Source: Robiginitomaculum antarcticum DSM 21748 (GTDB lineage: Bacteria > Pseudomonadota > Alphaproteobacteria > Caulobacterales > Maricaulaceae). Taken from it: DNA of 64,000 bases. Location: the NCBI RefSeq assembly GCF_000365025.1, contig NZ_KB823013.1, forward strand, positions 372,001-436,000. Reading direction: 5' to 3'. The translations under genes and the position numbers were made by a program. Below the pieces are notes generated by a model. It ran no database searches. It was given only the letters and a program-made list of their open reading frames with translations, and had not been told where the DNA came from. Below, in pieces: positions 35,256 through 43,654 of the stretch (positions are counted from its first letter, which is position 1; each line of letters begins with the position of its first letter).

Positions 35256-37079
35256 ATGACACTGACAATGACCAGCGGCCCGAAAACGCCGCCGCTTCCG
35301 GGGACAACTGTTTTAGATCTTATCGCGCTCCAAGCCGAGAATCGCGGCGACCGCGACGCCTATTACGCCCATAATGGAAGCGACTGGCAAGCGGTGAGCT
35401 GGGCGCAACATTATGACGACATTACCCGCGCGGCGCGCGCGCTCATGGCAGGCGGGTTTCAAAGCGGGCAGGTCGTGTGCATTATCGGCGATAATACTCC
35501 TGAATGGGTGACGATGGATCTGGCCGCGATGATGGCAGGCGGGATGAGCGCGGGGATTTACCAGACCTCATCTCCGGAAGAGATCGCCTATATTTTAAAC
35601 CACTCCGAAGCGCCCGTCATTGTCGCGCAAAACGCCCATTATCTTGCGCAATTGGCCGAGATTTTTGACCAATGCCCGCACCTCACGCAAATTGTGATGA
35701 TGGACGGCGCGCCCGCCGATCATCCGAGTGCAGAGACATGGGACGCCTTCCTCGCCCGCGCAGCAGAGGTGCCCGACGACGCATTACGCGCCCGCATTGC
35801 CGCCATCCACCCTGACGACATTGGCGGACTGATCTATACATCCGGCACGACCGGCCCGCCCAAAGCCGTCGCTTTGTCCCATAAATGCATTCACGGCATA
35901 TCCGGTAATGCCAATGCGTTTCTTGATATTCAGGACGGCGAAGTCCTGCTGTCCTATTTGCCGCTGTCTCATATCGCGGAAAAAGCCCTGTCGATTTACG
36001 GCCCTGCCGGCGGCCCGCACGTCATCTATTTCTCGCGCGGCATGGATAAACTCGCCGAAGATATCGCGCAGTCCCGCCCGCATATCCTATTCGGCGTGCC
36101 GCGCGTTTGGGAAAAAATACAGGCCGCGCTCAGCCTAAAATTTGCCTCCGCCGAACCTAAAAAGCAGGCTAGTCTGAAAAAAGCCATGGATACGGGCAAG
36201 GCGTGGTTTGTCCATCAGCGCGCCGGAACCAAGCCCGGCATTGGTCTTAAAGTCAAATATGCGCTCTATGATAAATTGGCTTACAGCAAAATACAGGCGG
36301 CGCTGGGGCTGGACCGCGTTCGGGTTTGCATTTCCGGCGCGGCGGCGATTGCCAAAGACACGCCTTTATTTTTCAACGGCATCGGCCTTCAGATCGGGAA
36401 TGTTTACGGCTTATCGGAAACCGGCGGCGGCGCCAGTTGCGACCTGCCTATGCACCGCGTGAAAATCGGCTCTGTCGGGCCGGCTGTGCCGAATTTTGAT
36501 ATTAAAATCGCCGATGACGAAGAAATCTGGCTGCGCGGAAATACGATTTTCACGCAATACCTCAAAGACCCCGAAGCTACCGCAGCCGTCCTCAAAGACG
36601 GCTGGTTCGCGACGGGCGATCTGGGCTATATTGACGATGACGGCTATCTGTTCATCTCCGGCCGTAAGAAAGATCTCATCATCACATCGGGTGGTAAAAA
36701 CATTGCCCCGTCCAATCTGGAAACCGCGATGATGAGCATTCCTTATATTGAGCATGCAATCGCTGTGGGAGACGGATTTAACTTCATCTCCGCGCTGATT
36801 ACACTGGACGTAGAGGCCTGCGCCCGCAGTCTGGACGTGAAAGCCGATTACGCCGAACTGGCCAAAAGCGCGCGGCTGCGCGATTCCATCCGCGGCGCGA
36901 TTGAGCAGATGAATGACAAATTTGCCCGCGTCGAATCCGTACGCGAATTTCGTATCCTCCCCAAGCCGCTCTCTATTGAAGACGGTTTTCTAACCCCGAC
37001 GATGAAAGTTAAACGGGCGAAAGTCATTACGGCTTATAATGATAAAATCGAAGATATTTACGGGGTTAAAGACTCATGA
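35256..37079 (+). CDS. Long-chain acyl-CoA synthetase (AMP-forming)
   Basis: A 607-aa ANL-family ligase that activates a fatty acid via an acyl-adenylate. The P-loop is GLIYTSGTTGPPKAVALSHK, the A5 motif YGLSETGGG, A7 TGDLGYIDDDGYLFISGRKK, and the hinge DLIITSGGKNIAPSNLE. The length fits the FadD15/ACSBG branch. Its stop overlaps the enoyl-CoA hydratase start (ATGA), so activation and beta-oxidation-type chemistry are coupled here. Confidence 0.92.
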   Translation: MTLTMTSGPKTPPLPGTTVLDLIALQAENRGDRDAYYAHNGSDWQAVSWAQHYDDITRAARALMAGGFQSGQVVCIIGDNTPEWVTMDLAAMMAGGMSAGIYQTSSPEEIAYILNHSEAPVIVAQNAHYLAQLAEIFDQCPHLTQIVMMDGAPADHPSAETWDAFLARAAEVPDDALRARIAAIHPDDIGGLIYTSGTTGPPKAVALSHKCIHGISGNANAFLDIQDGEVLLSYLPLSHIAEKALSIYGPAGGPHVIYFSRGMDKLAEDIAQSRPHILFGVPRVWEKIQAALSLKFASAEPKKQASLKKAMDTGKAWFVHQRAGTKPGIGLKVKYALYDKLAYSKIQAALGLDRVRVCISGAAAIAKDTPLFFNGIGLQIGNVYGLSETGGGASCDLPMHRVKIGSVGPAVPNFDIKIADDEEIWLRGNTIFTQYLKDPEATAAVLKDGWFATGDLGYIDDDGYLFISGRKKDLIITSGGKNIAPSNLETAMMSIPYIEHAIAVGDGFNFISALITLDVEACARSLDVKADYAELAKSARLRDSIRGAIEQMNDKFARVESVREFRILPKPLSIEDGFLTPTMKVKRAKVITAYNDKIEDIYGVKDS

Positions 37080-37852
37080 GCGATGATATTAAGCTTGATT
37101 ATCCGACCCAGCAAATCGGGCGTATTCGATTAAACCAGCCGTCAAAGCGCAATGCCCTGTCCGCGCAAATGTGGGCGGATTTGCGCATAGCCATATCCGA
37201 AGCGGCCAAAAACCCTAATTTATGCGTGTTGATGATTGTCGGTGAAGGCGAGCATTTCGCCGCCGGCGCCGATATTACAGAGTTCAGTACGCTTTACGAG
37301 ACGCCGGCATCATCCGCCGGAATTTCAAAAATGATCGCCGGAGCTATGGACGCTTTGGCGAAATTTCCCAAACCGACAATTGCCAAAATCCGCGGCGCCT
37401 GCGTGGGCGGCGGCTGCGGCATTGCGCTGGCCTGTGACATACGCATTTCGGACGGCACAGCGGTGTTTGCAATTACGCCCGGACAGCTCGGTCTGGTTTA
37501 TCCCTTTGCCGACATAGCGCGGTTGATACAGGCCGTCGGCGTCAGCGCGGCAAAAGATATGCTGTATACCGCCCGCAAAGTTGACGCCAAGGAGGCCAAA
37601 CATATGGGGCTGATTAACCGTCTGGTTGACCAATATGAGCTGGATCAGGTCGTGCGCGACTATGCCCTTTCCATCTGCGCCACATCAGGGCAATCCAACA
37701 TTATGACCAAGAAAATGTTTTTAGCCTATGAGGCGGGGCAGCGCGTGGATAGCGCCGAGACGCAAGACATATATTTAAAAGCTTTCTCCTCCAGCGATTT
37801 CAAAGAAGGCTACACCGCCTTTATGGAGAAACGAAAACCGGATTTTAGCTAG
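37076..37852 (+). CDS. Enoyl-CoA hydratase/isomerase family protein
   Basis: A 258-aa crotonase-fold protein. The oxyanion hole motifs HFAAGADITEF and GACVGGGCGIALACDIRI are present. The canonical catalytic Glu regions read AITPGQLGLVYPFADIARL, with Pro/Gly near the first acidic site, so hydratase versus isomerase cannot be decided. It is translated with the acyl-CoA ligase via a 4-nt overlap, and its end overlaps the convergent Lrp gene by four bases. Confidence 0.88.
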   Translation: MSDDIKLDYPTQQIGRIRLNQPSKRNALSAQMWADLRIAISEAAKNPNLCVLMIVGEGEHFAAGADITEFSTLYETPASSAGISKMIAGAMDALAKFPKPTIAKIRGACVGGGCGIALACDIRISDGTAVFAITPGQLGLVYPFADIARLIQAVGVSAAKDMLYTARKVDAKEAKHMGLINRLVDQYELDQVVRDYALSICATSGQSNIMTKKMFLAYEAGQRVDSAETQDIYLKAFSSSDFKEGYTAFMEKRKPDFS

Positions 37853-38319
37853 GTCGGGGGAAGCGGTAATTCTGTCGTAAATTTCAGCTTTTCCATCGCA
37901 AAACTGGCCGAGACATCGGCTAGGCTGACCTTGGTGATCAAGCGCTGATAGACGCGGTCATAATCGGCAACGCTGGCGACCATGATTTTCAAAATATAAT
38001 CGACCTCGCCCGCCAGACGGTAAAATTCGACGATTTCCGGCATTTTATCAACGGCGCTGCGAAATTTCTCCGCCCATGCCGCGCTGTGATCATCTGTTTT
38101 TACCGCCACGAAAACGGTCAGCGGCAACCCCACCTTGTCATTATCAATGAGCGCCACGCGGCGTTCAATAATGCCGTCGCGCTCCAAACGCTGAACCCGC
38201 CGCCAGCAAGTATTGATCGACACGCCGCAGATTTGCGCCAGTGAGTCCAGAGATTGCGAACTATCCGATTGCAAGTGCTTTAGAATTTGAATGTCAATAT
38301 CATCAATTTTTTCGCTCAT
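37849..38319 (-). CDS. Lrp/AsnC family transcriptional regulator
   Basis: A 156-aa regulator with an N-terminal winged helix (DIDIQILKHLQSDSSQSLDS, recognition helix INTCWRRVQRLERDGIIERR) and a C-terminal RAM/ligand domain (YRLAGEVDYILKIMVASVADYD). Such proteins sense amino acids or related ligands. It is divergent from the DUF6356 gene and the exporter, the most likely local targets. ATG 38319 is chosen because the fold begins there. Confidence 0.9.
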   Translation of the reverse strand: MSEKIDDIDIQILKHLQSDSSQSLDSLAQICGVSINTCWRRVQRLERDGIIERRVALIDNDKVGLPLTVFVAVKTDDHSAAWAEKFRSAVDKMPEIVEFYRLAGEVDYILKIMVASVADYDRVYQRLITKVSLADVSASFAMEKLKFTTELPLPPT

Positions 38320-38434
38320 AATGGTATCTATCATAATTTTCTTCGAATAACAGCGTATTTTCTGCATCAGCCTGCGATGCTTTTTGATCGTGTCTCACGC
38401 ATAATGCACAAGATTATTTATTCGGAGACGACAT

Positions 38435-38683
38435 ATGAAAGCCTTTACAGAGCACCCGCAATCCGTTGGCGAAAATTATTTTCAACACATGGCCTCATCA
38501 TTTAGTTTTGCCGGACGGATGTTTCTGGCGGGCGCGGGCTGTTTATTGCACGGCATTTTCCCGTTTCTGTGTGTCAAGACAGGCAGCAAAACGGTCACGA
38601 CACTCCATCATAAAATGGTCACCCATCGCGACAGACGCGACCCCTGCCTTGAGGCGACAATAACAGATCTCGCGGGCGGCTAA
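38435..38683 (+). CDS. DUF6356 family protein
   Basis: An 82-aa protein. FTEHPQSVGENYFQHMASSFS begins the domain (two parts), then comes a hydrophobic segment GRMFLAGAGCLLHGIFPFL and a basic end with HHKMVTHR. The family is small and uncharacterised and is common in alphaproteobacteria. GGAGAC precedes the ATG. It lies three bases before the exporter start, so the two form an operon opposite the Lrp gene. Confidence 0.75.
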   Translation: MKAFTEHPQSVGENYFQHMASSFSFAGRMFLAGAGCLLHGIFPFLCVKTGSKTVTTLHHKMVTHRDRRDPCLEATITDLAGG

Positions 38684-38686
38684 ACC

Positions 38687-39730
38687 GTGGCCGACCTCTC
38701 TGCGATACCGGCGGGTTTTAAGCGTGATAATCCTTTTCTCATAAAGGGTCGTCAGCTTGCGCCGGGCATTGCTCTGTCCATACTCATCGCGGGGATGGCC
38801 GTGCTTATTGAGCGCGAATTTGGCGGCGCGGCCATGCTCTACGCTTTGGTTATCGGCATGTGCGCGAGCACACTCAATAACCATCGCGCATTTGCGCCGG
38901 GCATTAAATTCTCGGCGTCCACAATTCTGAAACTCGGCATTATTTTGCTCGGCGCGCGGATAACCTTCGGAGAAATCACAAGCCTGGGCTGGCTGACCGT
39001 GGTGAGCGTATTGGCCGCCGTAATGCTCTCCATTGGCGTAGGCGCCGTCATAGCGCGCGCCTTCAAACTCTCGTCGGCCCACGCTATATTGACAGCCGGC
39101 GCCGTATCCATTTGCGGAGCCTCAGCTGCCATGGCCGTCTTTTCGGTTATCCCAAAAGATAAAAATAGTCAGTGCCATTTGGCCATGACATTATTCGGCA
39201 TTACTGTGCTGAGTACAATTGCCATGATCGCCTATCCCTTACTGACCAAAATATTAGGATTTAATGATCTGGAAGCCGGAGCCTTTATGGGCATGAGCAT
39301 TCATAATGTGGCGCAGGCTGTCGGCGCAGGGTTTATTGTTTCAGAAAGCGCAGCAGAAACGGCAACGCTGTTAAAGTTAATGCGCGTGGCCACTCTGGCT
39401 CCTGTCGTTATCATTATATCAATTATCTTTCGCCGGCAAAATCCGCACATGGAAGCCTCACAGCGCCCCCCGATACTGCCGCTTTTTCTAATCGGCTTTC
39501 TCATTGTCATGGTGATCAATAGTGCGGGGATTTTTAGTGCTGCATTGACCGAAGGCTTGGTCGATATTTCGCACGGGGCGCTGCTGATATCTGTCGCGGC
39601 GATTGGCACGCAGACCTCGCTGGGGGATATTAAAAAGTCCGGTCTGGTCACGACGACAGTTTTGGTTTTGCAATCAGTGTGGCTGGCTGTCGTCTGCGCC
39701 GCGCTTATCAAATTTGTTTTGAATTATTAA
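38687..39730 (+). CDS. YeiH/UPF0324 family putative sulfate exporter
   Basis: A 347-aa membrane protein with about ten hydrophobic segments. The family patterns LAPGIALSILIAGMA and LKLGIILLGARITFGEI are present, as are ICGASAAMAVFSVIPKDK and GAFMGMSIHNVAQAVGAGF, each near a membrane helix. Family members are linked to export of sulfate or small sulfonates such as after taurine degradation. Substrate here is unknown. GTG start three bases after the DUF6356 stop. Possibly controlled by the divergent Lrp. Confidence 0.87.
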   Translation: MADLSAIPAGFKRDNPFLIKGRQLAPGIALSILIAGMAVLIEREFGGAAMLYALVIGMCASTLNNHRAFAPGIKFSASTILKLGIILLGARITFGEITSLGWLTVVSVLAAVMLSIGVGAVIARAFKLSSAHAILTAGAVSICGASAAMAVFSVIPKDKNSQCHLAMTLFGITVLSTIAMIAYPLLTKILGFNDLEAGAFMGMSIHNVAQAVGAGFIVSESAAETATLLKLMRVATLAPVVIIISIIFRRQNPHMEASQRPPILPLFLIGFLIVMVINSAGIFSAALTEGLVDISHGALLISVAAIGTQTSLGDIKKSGLVTTTVLVLQSVWLAVVCAALIKFVLNY

Positions 39731-39788
39731 TCCCATTTGACCCTAGCGGTTAGCGCGCCGATAATGCCTTAAATTATAGGGCACAGTC

Positions 39789-40892
39789 ATGCTTCGTTTT
39801 ATCCTGCGCGCTCTGGGCGTGATATTCATTCTCGCCATACTCGGCTTTGCCTATCTGGCCTTTTGGCCCGTGCCGATAAGCCCGCAAGCTTGGGACGCGC
39901 CAGAAGATGCCGGCTATACCGGTGATTTTTTGTCCAATACGAAACTCGCTACGTTTGAGACAATATCTCTGGGCGATTATCCCGGCCCTGAAGACGTCGT
40001 CATTATTGATGGTGCAGTCTATGCCGCGTCGCATACAGGCGCGATTACAAAAATTGATTTTGACGCAAAGGCTGTGGCCAAAATCGCCGATACGGGCGGC
40101 AAACCGCTGGGGATGGAGCCTGCGCGAGATGGCGGGGTTTATGTCGCTGATGCTTATAAAGGCCTCATTCATGTGGCTATGGACGGCAAGGTTACCACAT
40201 TAACCGATAGCGTGGATGGCACGCCCATTGCCTATGCCGATGATCTGGATATAGGCGCGGACGGGACGATCTATTTTTCTGATGCCTCGACTAAATTCGG
40301 GGCGCAGGCCGTTGGCAGCACAATGGATGCCAGCCTGCTCGAGATTATGGAGCAGGGACGCACGGGCCGCCTGCTCGCCTATAATCCCGCCGATCAATCC
40401 ACGCGCGTTGTCGCGGAAGGGTTTAGCTTCTCCAACGGCGTGGCAATGGAGCCGCCTCATTCTGATGGCCGCGAGAGCGTGCTGATGACCGAGACGGGGC
40501 GATACCGCGTTCTGCGCGTCTGGGTCTCCGGCCCCCGCGCCGGACAGCATGACGTGATCATCGACAACCTGCCCGGCTTTCCGGATAATATTAACCGCGC
40601 TGATAATGGCACATATTGGCTGGGCCTGATCAGTCCGCGTTCCAAATGGCTGGATGATAATTCGGCCAAGCCCAAAGCCCGTGCCATGGCGATGCGCCTG
40701 CCCGCCTCTATGCGTCCCAAGGCGGAGAATTACGGCCACATCGTGCGCATCACCGCAGTAGGCGAGGTTCTGGAAACGCGCCAGGACCCTGATGGGGCCT
40801 ATCCGCAAATCACAGGCGCGTTTGTCGGCGGTGACGGCTATCTCTACCTGACCAGCCTGACCGCGCCTGATCTGGCGCGCGTTAAAGAGTAA
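39789..40892 (+). CDS. SMP-30/strictosidine synthase-like beta-propeller protein, membrane anchored
   Basis: A 367-aa protein with one N-terminal membrane helix (FILRALGVIFILAILGFAYL) and a six-bladed propeller of the strictosidine synthase/APMAP branch. GPEDVVIIDGAVYAASHTG, YADDLDIGADGTIYFSDAS, GFSFSNGVAMEP and LPGFPDNINRADNGTYWLG are the family strand motifs. Relatives are lactonases or esterases, but the reaction is not established. It stands 68 bp before the reductase gene. Confidence 0.85.
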   Translation: MLRFILRALGVIFILAILGFAYLAFWPVPISPQAWDAPEDAGYTGDFLSNTKLATFETISLGDYPGPEDVVIIDGAVYAASHTGAITKIDFDAKAVAKIADTGGKPLGMEPARDGGVYVADAYKGLIHVAMDGKVTTLTDSVDGTPIAYADDLDIGADGTIYFSDASTKFGAQAVGSTMDASLLEIMEQGRTGRLLAYNPADQSTRVVAEGFSFSNGVAMEPPHSDGRESVLMTETGRYRVLRVWVSGPRAGQHDVIIDNLPGFPDNINRADNGTYWLGLISPRSKWLDDNSAKPKARAMAMRLPASMRPKAENYGHIVRITAVGEVLETRQDPDGAYPQITGAFVGGDGYLYLTSLTAPDLARVKE

Positions 40893-40967
40893 ACCGGCAT
40901 CCATTGCCCGGTGAGCATTCATATGCAACAAAGTGCATAAGAAACGACCGCAGCAAAGGATATGCAT

Positions 40968-42131
40968 ATGGCCCGCGAATTTGAAATCATCGTCTATGGC
41001 GCAACAGGATTTACGGGACGCCTCGTCGCCGAATATCTGGCGGCGCATTATCCCGATCTCAAATGGGCCATGGCGGGGCGTAGCGCGGACAAGCTTAAAT
41101 CCGTTGCCAAAGAGATCGGCGCGACAAAGGCCGCACATATCGTCGCCAATAGCGATGATCCGCAAAGCCTCGCCGATATGGCGGCGCGCGCCGAAGCTAT
41201 CATCACGACAGTCGGCCCGTACCAACTCTACGGCGATCCGCTGGTTAGAGCCTGCGTCGAGGCGGGCACGGATTATGTCGATCTGTGCGGCGAGCCGGCC
41301 TGGATGCACGATACTATCCGCCGCTATGACGCGGCCGCGAAAAAATCCGGCGCGCGGATTGTGCACTCGTGCGGCTTTGACTCCGTGCCGTTCGATTTTG
41401 GCGTCTATGCGGCGCAGGACAAAGCGCGTAGCGAGCATGGCGGGCCTGTGCAGCGCATGAAAGGCCGCGTGCGTAAAATGCAGGGCACATTCTCGGGCGG
41501 CACGGCGGCAAGCTTTATGGAAACCATGAAGCGCGCGCAAAAACAGCCCGAAATCCTCGTCTGGTTGAAAGATCCGTTCAGCTTGACGCCTGATTTTGAA
41601 GGGCCGCAACAGCCCCACGGTATGAAGCCGGTTTATGACGAGGATATCGGCAGCTGGTCTGCGCCCTTCATCATGGCCTCAATCAATACTAAAAATGTCC
41701 ACCGCTCTAACGCGCTTCTCGGTCACATCTATGGCAAAGATTTTGTCTATGACGAAATGGTGCTGACCGGCCCGGGCGATAAAGGTGAGCAGGCGGCCAA
41801 TGCCGTCGCGCAAAGCGGCAATTCTATGGGTAAAAACCCGCCTAAGCCCGGCGAAGGCCCGTCCAAAGACGAGCGTGAAAACGGCTTTTATGAGGTCATT
41901 TTCACAGGCGACGCCCCGGACGGCACGCGCATTACGTCCGTGGTCGGCGGTAATCTTGACCCGGGTTATGGCAGCACGTCGCGGATGATTTCCGAATGCG
42001 CGCTGGCCCTGACCCGCGACGTTGACCGCACCGCCACCCCTGGCGGTATCTACACCCCCGCCGCCGCGCTGGGCCGTGCAGGCATTAAACGCATGGTCGA
42101 TAATGCGGGACTTTATTTCCGGTTTGAGTGA
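40968..42131 (+). CDS. Saccharopine dehydrogenase-like NAD(P)-binding protein (enoyl reductase type)
   Basis: A 387-aa protein with an N-terminal Rossmann fold (IIVYGATGFTGRLVAEYL) and the motif AIITTVGPYQLYGDPLVRAC. YVDLCGEPAWMHDTI and GARIVHSCGFDSVPFD follow, all typical of the SCCPDH/trans-acting enoyl reductase branch. That branch reduces enoyl groups on lipids in some bacteria. Substrate here is unknown. ATG 40968 is preferred, with AAAGGA at the right spacing. ATG 40962 is also in frame. Confidence 0.87.
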   Translation: MAREFEIIVYGATGFTGRLVAEYLAAHYPDLKWAMAGRSADKLKSVAKEIGATKAAHIVANSDDPQSLADMAARAEAIITTVGPYQLYGDPLVRACVEAGTDYVDLCGEPAWMHDTIRRYDAAAKKSGARIVHSCGFDSVPFDFGVYAAQDKARSEHGGPVQRMKGRVRKMQGTFSGGTAASFMETMKRAQKQPEILVWLKDPFSLTPDFEGPQQPHGMKPVYDEDIGSWSAPFIMASINTKNVHRSNALLGHIYGKDFVYDEMVLTGPGDKGEQAANAVAQSGNSMGKNPPKPGEGPSKDERENGFYEVIFTGDAPDGTRITSVVGGNLDPGYGSTSRMISECALALTRDVDRTATPGGIYTPAAALGRAGIKRMVDNAGLYFRFE

Positions 42132-42575
42132 TTAGTCGGCACTATTGACCATCAACAATGTTTGAAGCGCGGATTTCTGCGCTGTCACATCGACTAAAGT
42201 GAACGCGTCCAGCGCGCCGTAAAACGCGGCCTGAGCTTCGGCCAGCGCATGTTGTAATCCGCAGGCCGGGGCGATGCAGCACGCGCCGCCATCTTCGCGC
42301 AGACATTCGACTAAGGCCGAGCCGGCTTCGCTTTGCCGCAATACGGCCCCGATATTGATGTCTTCGGGATCACGCGCGAGCCGCATGCCGCCGCCGCGCC
42401 CGCGTTCAGCCACGATATATCCTTCGCGGGAGAGCCATTGCGCAGCCTTGGCGACGTGGTGAAATGAAATATCGTAGCGCGTGGCAATCTGCGCGGCCGA
42501 GACTTTCCCCTCACCGCTCGTGGTCAGATAGATCAAAACGCGCAGGGCATAATCAGAAAATGTTGTAATATTCAT
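42132..42575 (-). CDS. nsrR: Rrf2 family nitric-oxide sensing repressor NsrR
   Basis: A 147-aa Rrf2 regulator. The winged helix MNITTFSDYALRVLIYL and recognition region SFHHVAKAAQWLSREGYI are present, as is the Rrf2 wing RGRGGGMRLARDP. Cysteines at about 91, 99/100 and 105 (VECLREDGGACCIAPACGLQ) match the Fe-S ligand spacing of NsrR (three Cys near the dimer helix). NsrR releases DNA when NO destroys the cluster. It is divergent from a globin operon, which supports the call. GTG 42584 would add three residues. Confidence 0.85.
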   Translation of the reverse strand: MNITTFSDYALRVLIYLTTSGEGKVSAAQIATRYDISFHHVAKAAQWLSREGYIVAERGRGGGMRLARDPEDINIGAVLRQSEAGSALVECLREDGGACCIAPACGLQHALAEAQAAFYGALDAFTLVDVTAQKSALQTLLMVNSAD

Positions 42576-42617
42576 AAGGGGCACTCTTTTAACTTGACCC
42601 GAGGCTAGCGTGTCTAT

Positions 42618-42645
42618 ATTAAATACGCAAATGAAATACGTATAA
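42618..42645. promoter_or_regulatory. Putative NsrR operator in the divergent promoter
   Basis: The 81-bp nsrR/globin intergenic region contains AAATACG twice (42621-42627 and 42634-42640), spaced 13 bases, and the second copy runs into the palindrome ATACGTAT. AAATRC is also the half-site core of known NsrR operators. The match is partial, so this is a candidate only. Confidence 0.4.
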
Positions 42646-42656
42646 AAGGATCGAAA

Positions 42657-42827
42657 ATGGTATTTCTCAATTTTTTGGCGACTATGTTTCTCCTGCCCGG
42701 CACGATTGTGCTTAAAATGGTCGGCGTATCCGTCGATGATGATGGCGGTATTTTTCGGTCTCTGATCAATATGATTTTTTGGGGCATCCTTAGCGCGATG
42801 ATTGTTCTTCCTATTTTATTAAAATAG
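42657..42827 (+). CDS. 56-aa membrane protein upstream of the globin
   Basis: A short gene encoding two hydrophobic helices (FLNFLATMFLLPGTIVLKM and NMIFWGILSAMIVLPILL) joined by an acidic turn (VSVDDDGGIFRS). AAAGGA precedes the ATG and the stop is six bases before the globin start, so both are one operon under the NsrR promoter. No family is recognised. A role as a membrane partner in NO or O2 metabolism is inference from position. Confidence 0.65.
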   Translation: MVFLNFLATMFLLPGTIVLKMVGVSVDDDGGIFRSLINMIFWGILSAMIVLPILLK

Positions 42828-42833
42828 GCCGTT

Positions 42834-43256
42834 ATGGCACTTCGCGAGTCCGACATTCAAAACCTTATGACGCAGTTCTATGCAGCGGTGAGGCGCGATC
42901 CTCTTCTGGCGCCTGTCTTTGCGAGCCGCATCCAAGGCCCCGCTTGGCCGGCGCATGAAGCGCATATTGCCGACTTCTGGTCTTCTGTGATGCTGAAAAC
43001 CGGGCGGTTTAAAGGCAATCCCATGATGAAGCATTTAGCGCTGTCCGGCCTGACGCCTGCGCATTTCACCCGCTGGCTTGCGCTGTTTAAATCCACCGCT
43101 GATGATACATTATCGCCAAAGGATGCTGACGCCATTCACACAATGGCCAACCGTATTGCTCAAAGCTTTCAGATGGGCCTCGCCTTTCACCATACTAAAA
43201 CTCAATCGGGGCAAAATCCGTTTGAGGATTTCAGTGTGACGCGGCCAAGCATTTAG
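42834..43256 (+). CDS. Group III truncated haemoglobin
   Basis: A 140-aa globin. FYAAVRRDPLLAPVFASRI, HIADFWSSVMLKTGRFKGNP and the proximal-His region MKHLALSGLTPAHFTRWLALF (two parts) match class III truncated globins. AHTMANRIAQ-like helix H follows. Class III globins such as Campylobacter Ctb are induced by NO and bind O2 or NO tightly. Placement opposite nsrR supports a role in NO detoxification or respiration under nitrosative stress. The 20-residue tail is not part of the fold. Confidence 0.87.
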   Translation: MALRESDIQNLMTQFYAAVRRDPLLAPVFASRIQGPAWPAHEAHIADFWSSVMLKTGRFKGNPMMKHLALSGLTPAHFTRWLALFKSTADDTLSPKDADAIHTMANRIAQSFQMGLAFHHTKTQSGQNPFEDFSVTRPSI

Positions 43257-43366
43257 TCCCGCAATATTTCCCGCACTGTTAAACAACAGATGTAATATAG
43301 CGCACGCGGGATAGGTGTGGATTGATTTTCAGCACATACTCCGGGCATGTGCTTCGGAGACCGATA

Positions 43367-43549
43367 CTAGTCTTCGCGCGGCCGCATGACAAAAAGATCC
43401 AGCATGCTGGCGGGGAAGCTGTCATTATGGATCTTGCCATTGCGGTCAAACCACTGACAGGCCCATGCATCCTCGTCAGCCCCTTTAATGGTCATTTTTG
43501 GGCCGCCGGATTTCAGACGAACGATTTGGCCGATTTCGAATTGGGTCAT
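43367..43549 (-). CDS. YodC/DUF2158 family small protein
   Basis: A 60-aa protein with the DUF2158 pattern FEIGQIVRLKSGGPKMTIKG and CQWFDRNGKIHNDSFP, an SH3-like small beta barrel. Function unknown. It is monocistronic between the globin and lepA. Confidence 0.8.
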   Translation of the reverse strand: MTQFEIGQIVRLKSGGPKMTIKGADEDAWACQWFDRNGKIHNDSFPASMLDLFVMRPRED

Positions 43550-43654
43550 GATGGGCTTTCTAAGAATTAAGTCTTTGGTTTAAGCTCGGGTTGTGTCCAA
43601 ACCTACATGCTCGGCAAGGCCGCGCGCATGCGCCCTTACGGGCGGTTTGAACGG

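Noticed and set aside
40200-41618. 472-codon open frame on the minus strand across the SMP-30-like and reductase genes
   Set aside because: It is antisense to two well-supported genes, crosses their boundary, has low-complexity His/Arg/Ala content and no domain. It is an effect of the codon bias.
43331-43353. AGCACAT / ATGTGCT hairpin as a terminator after the globin
   Set aside because: There is no T-tract on either side, so it is not a convincing intrinsic terminator.
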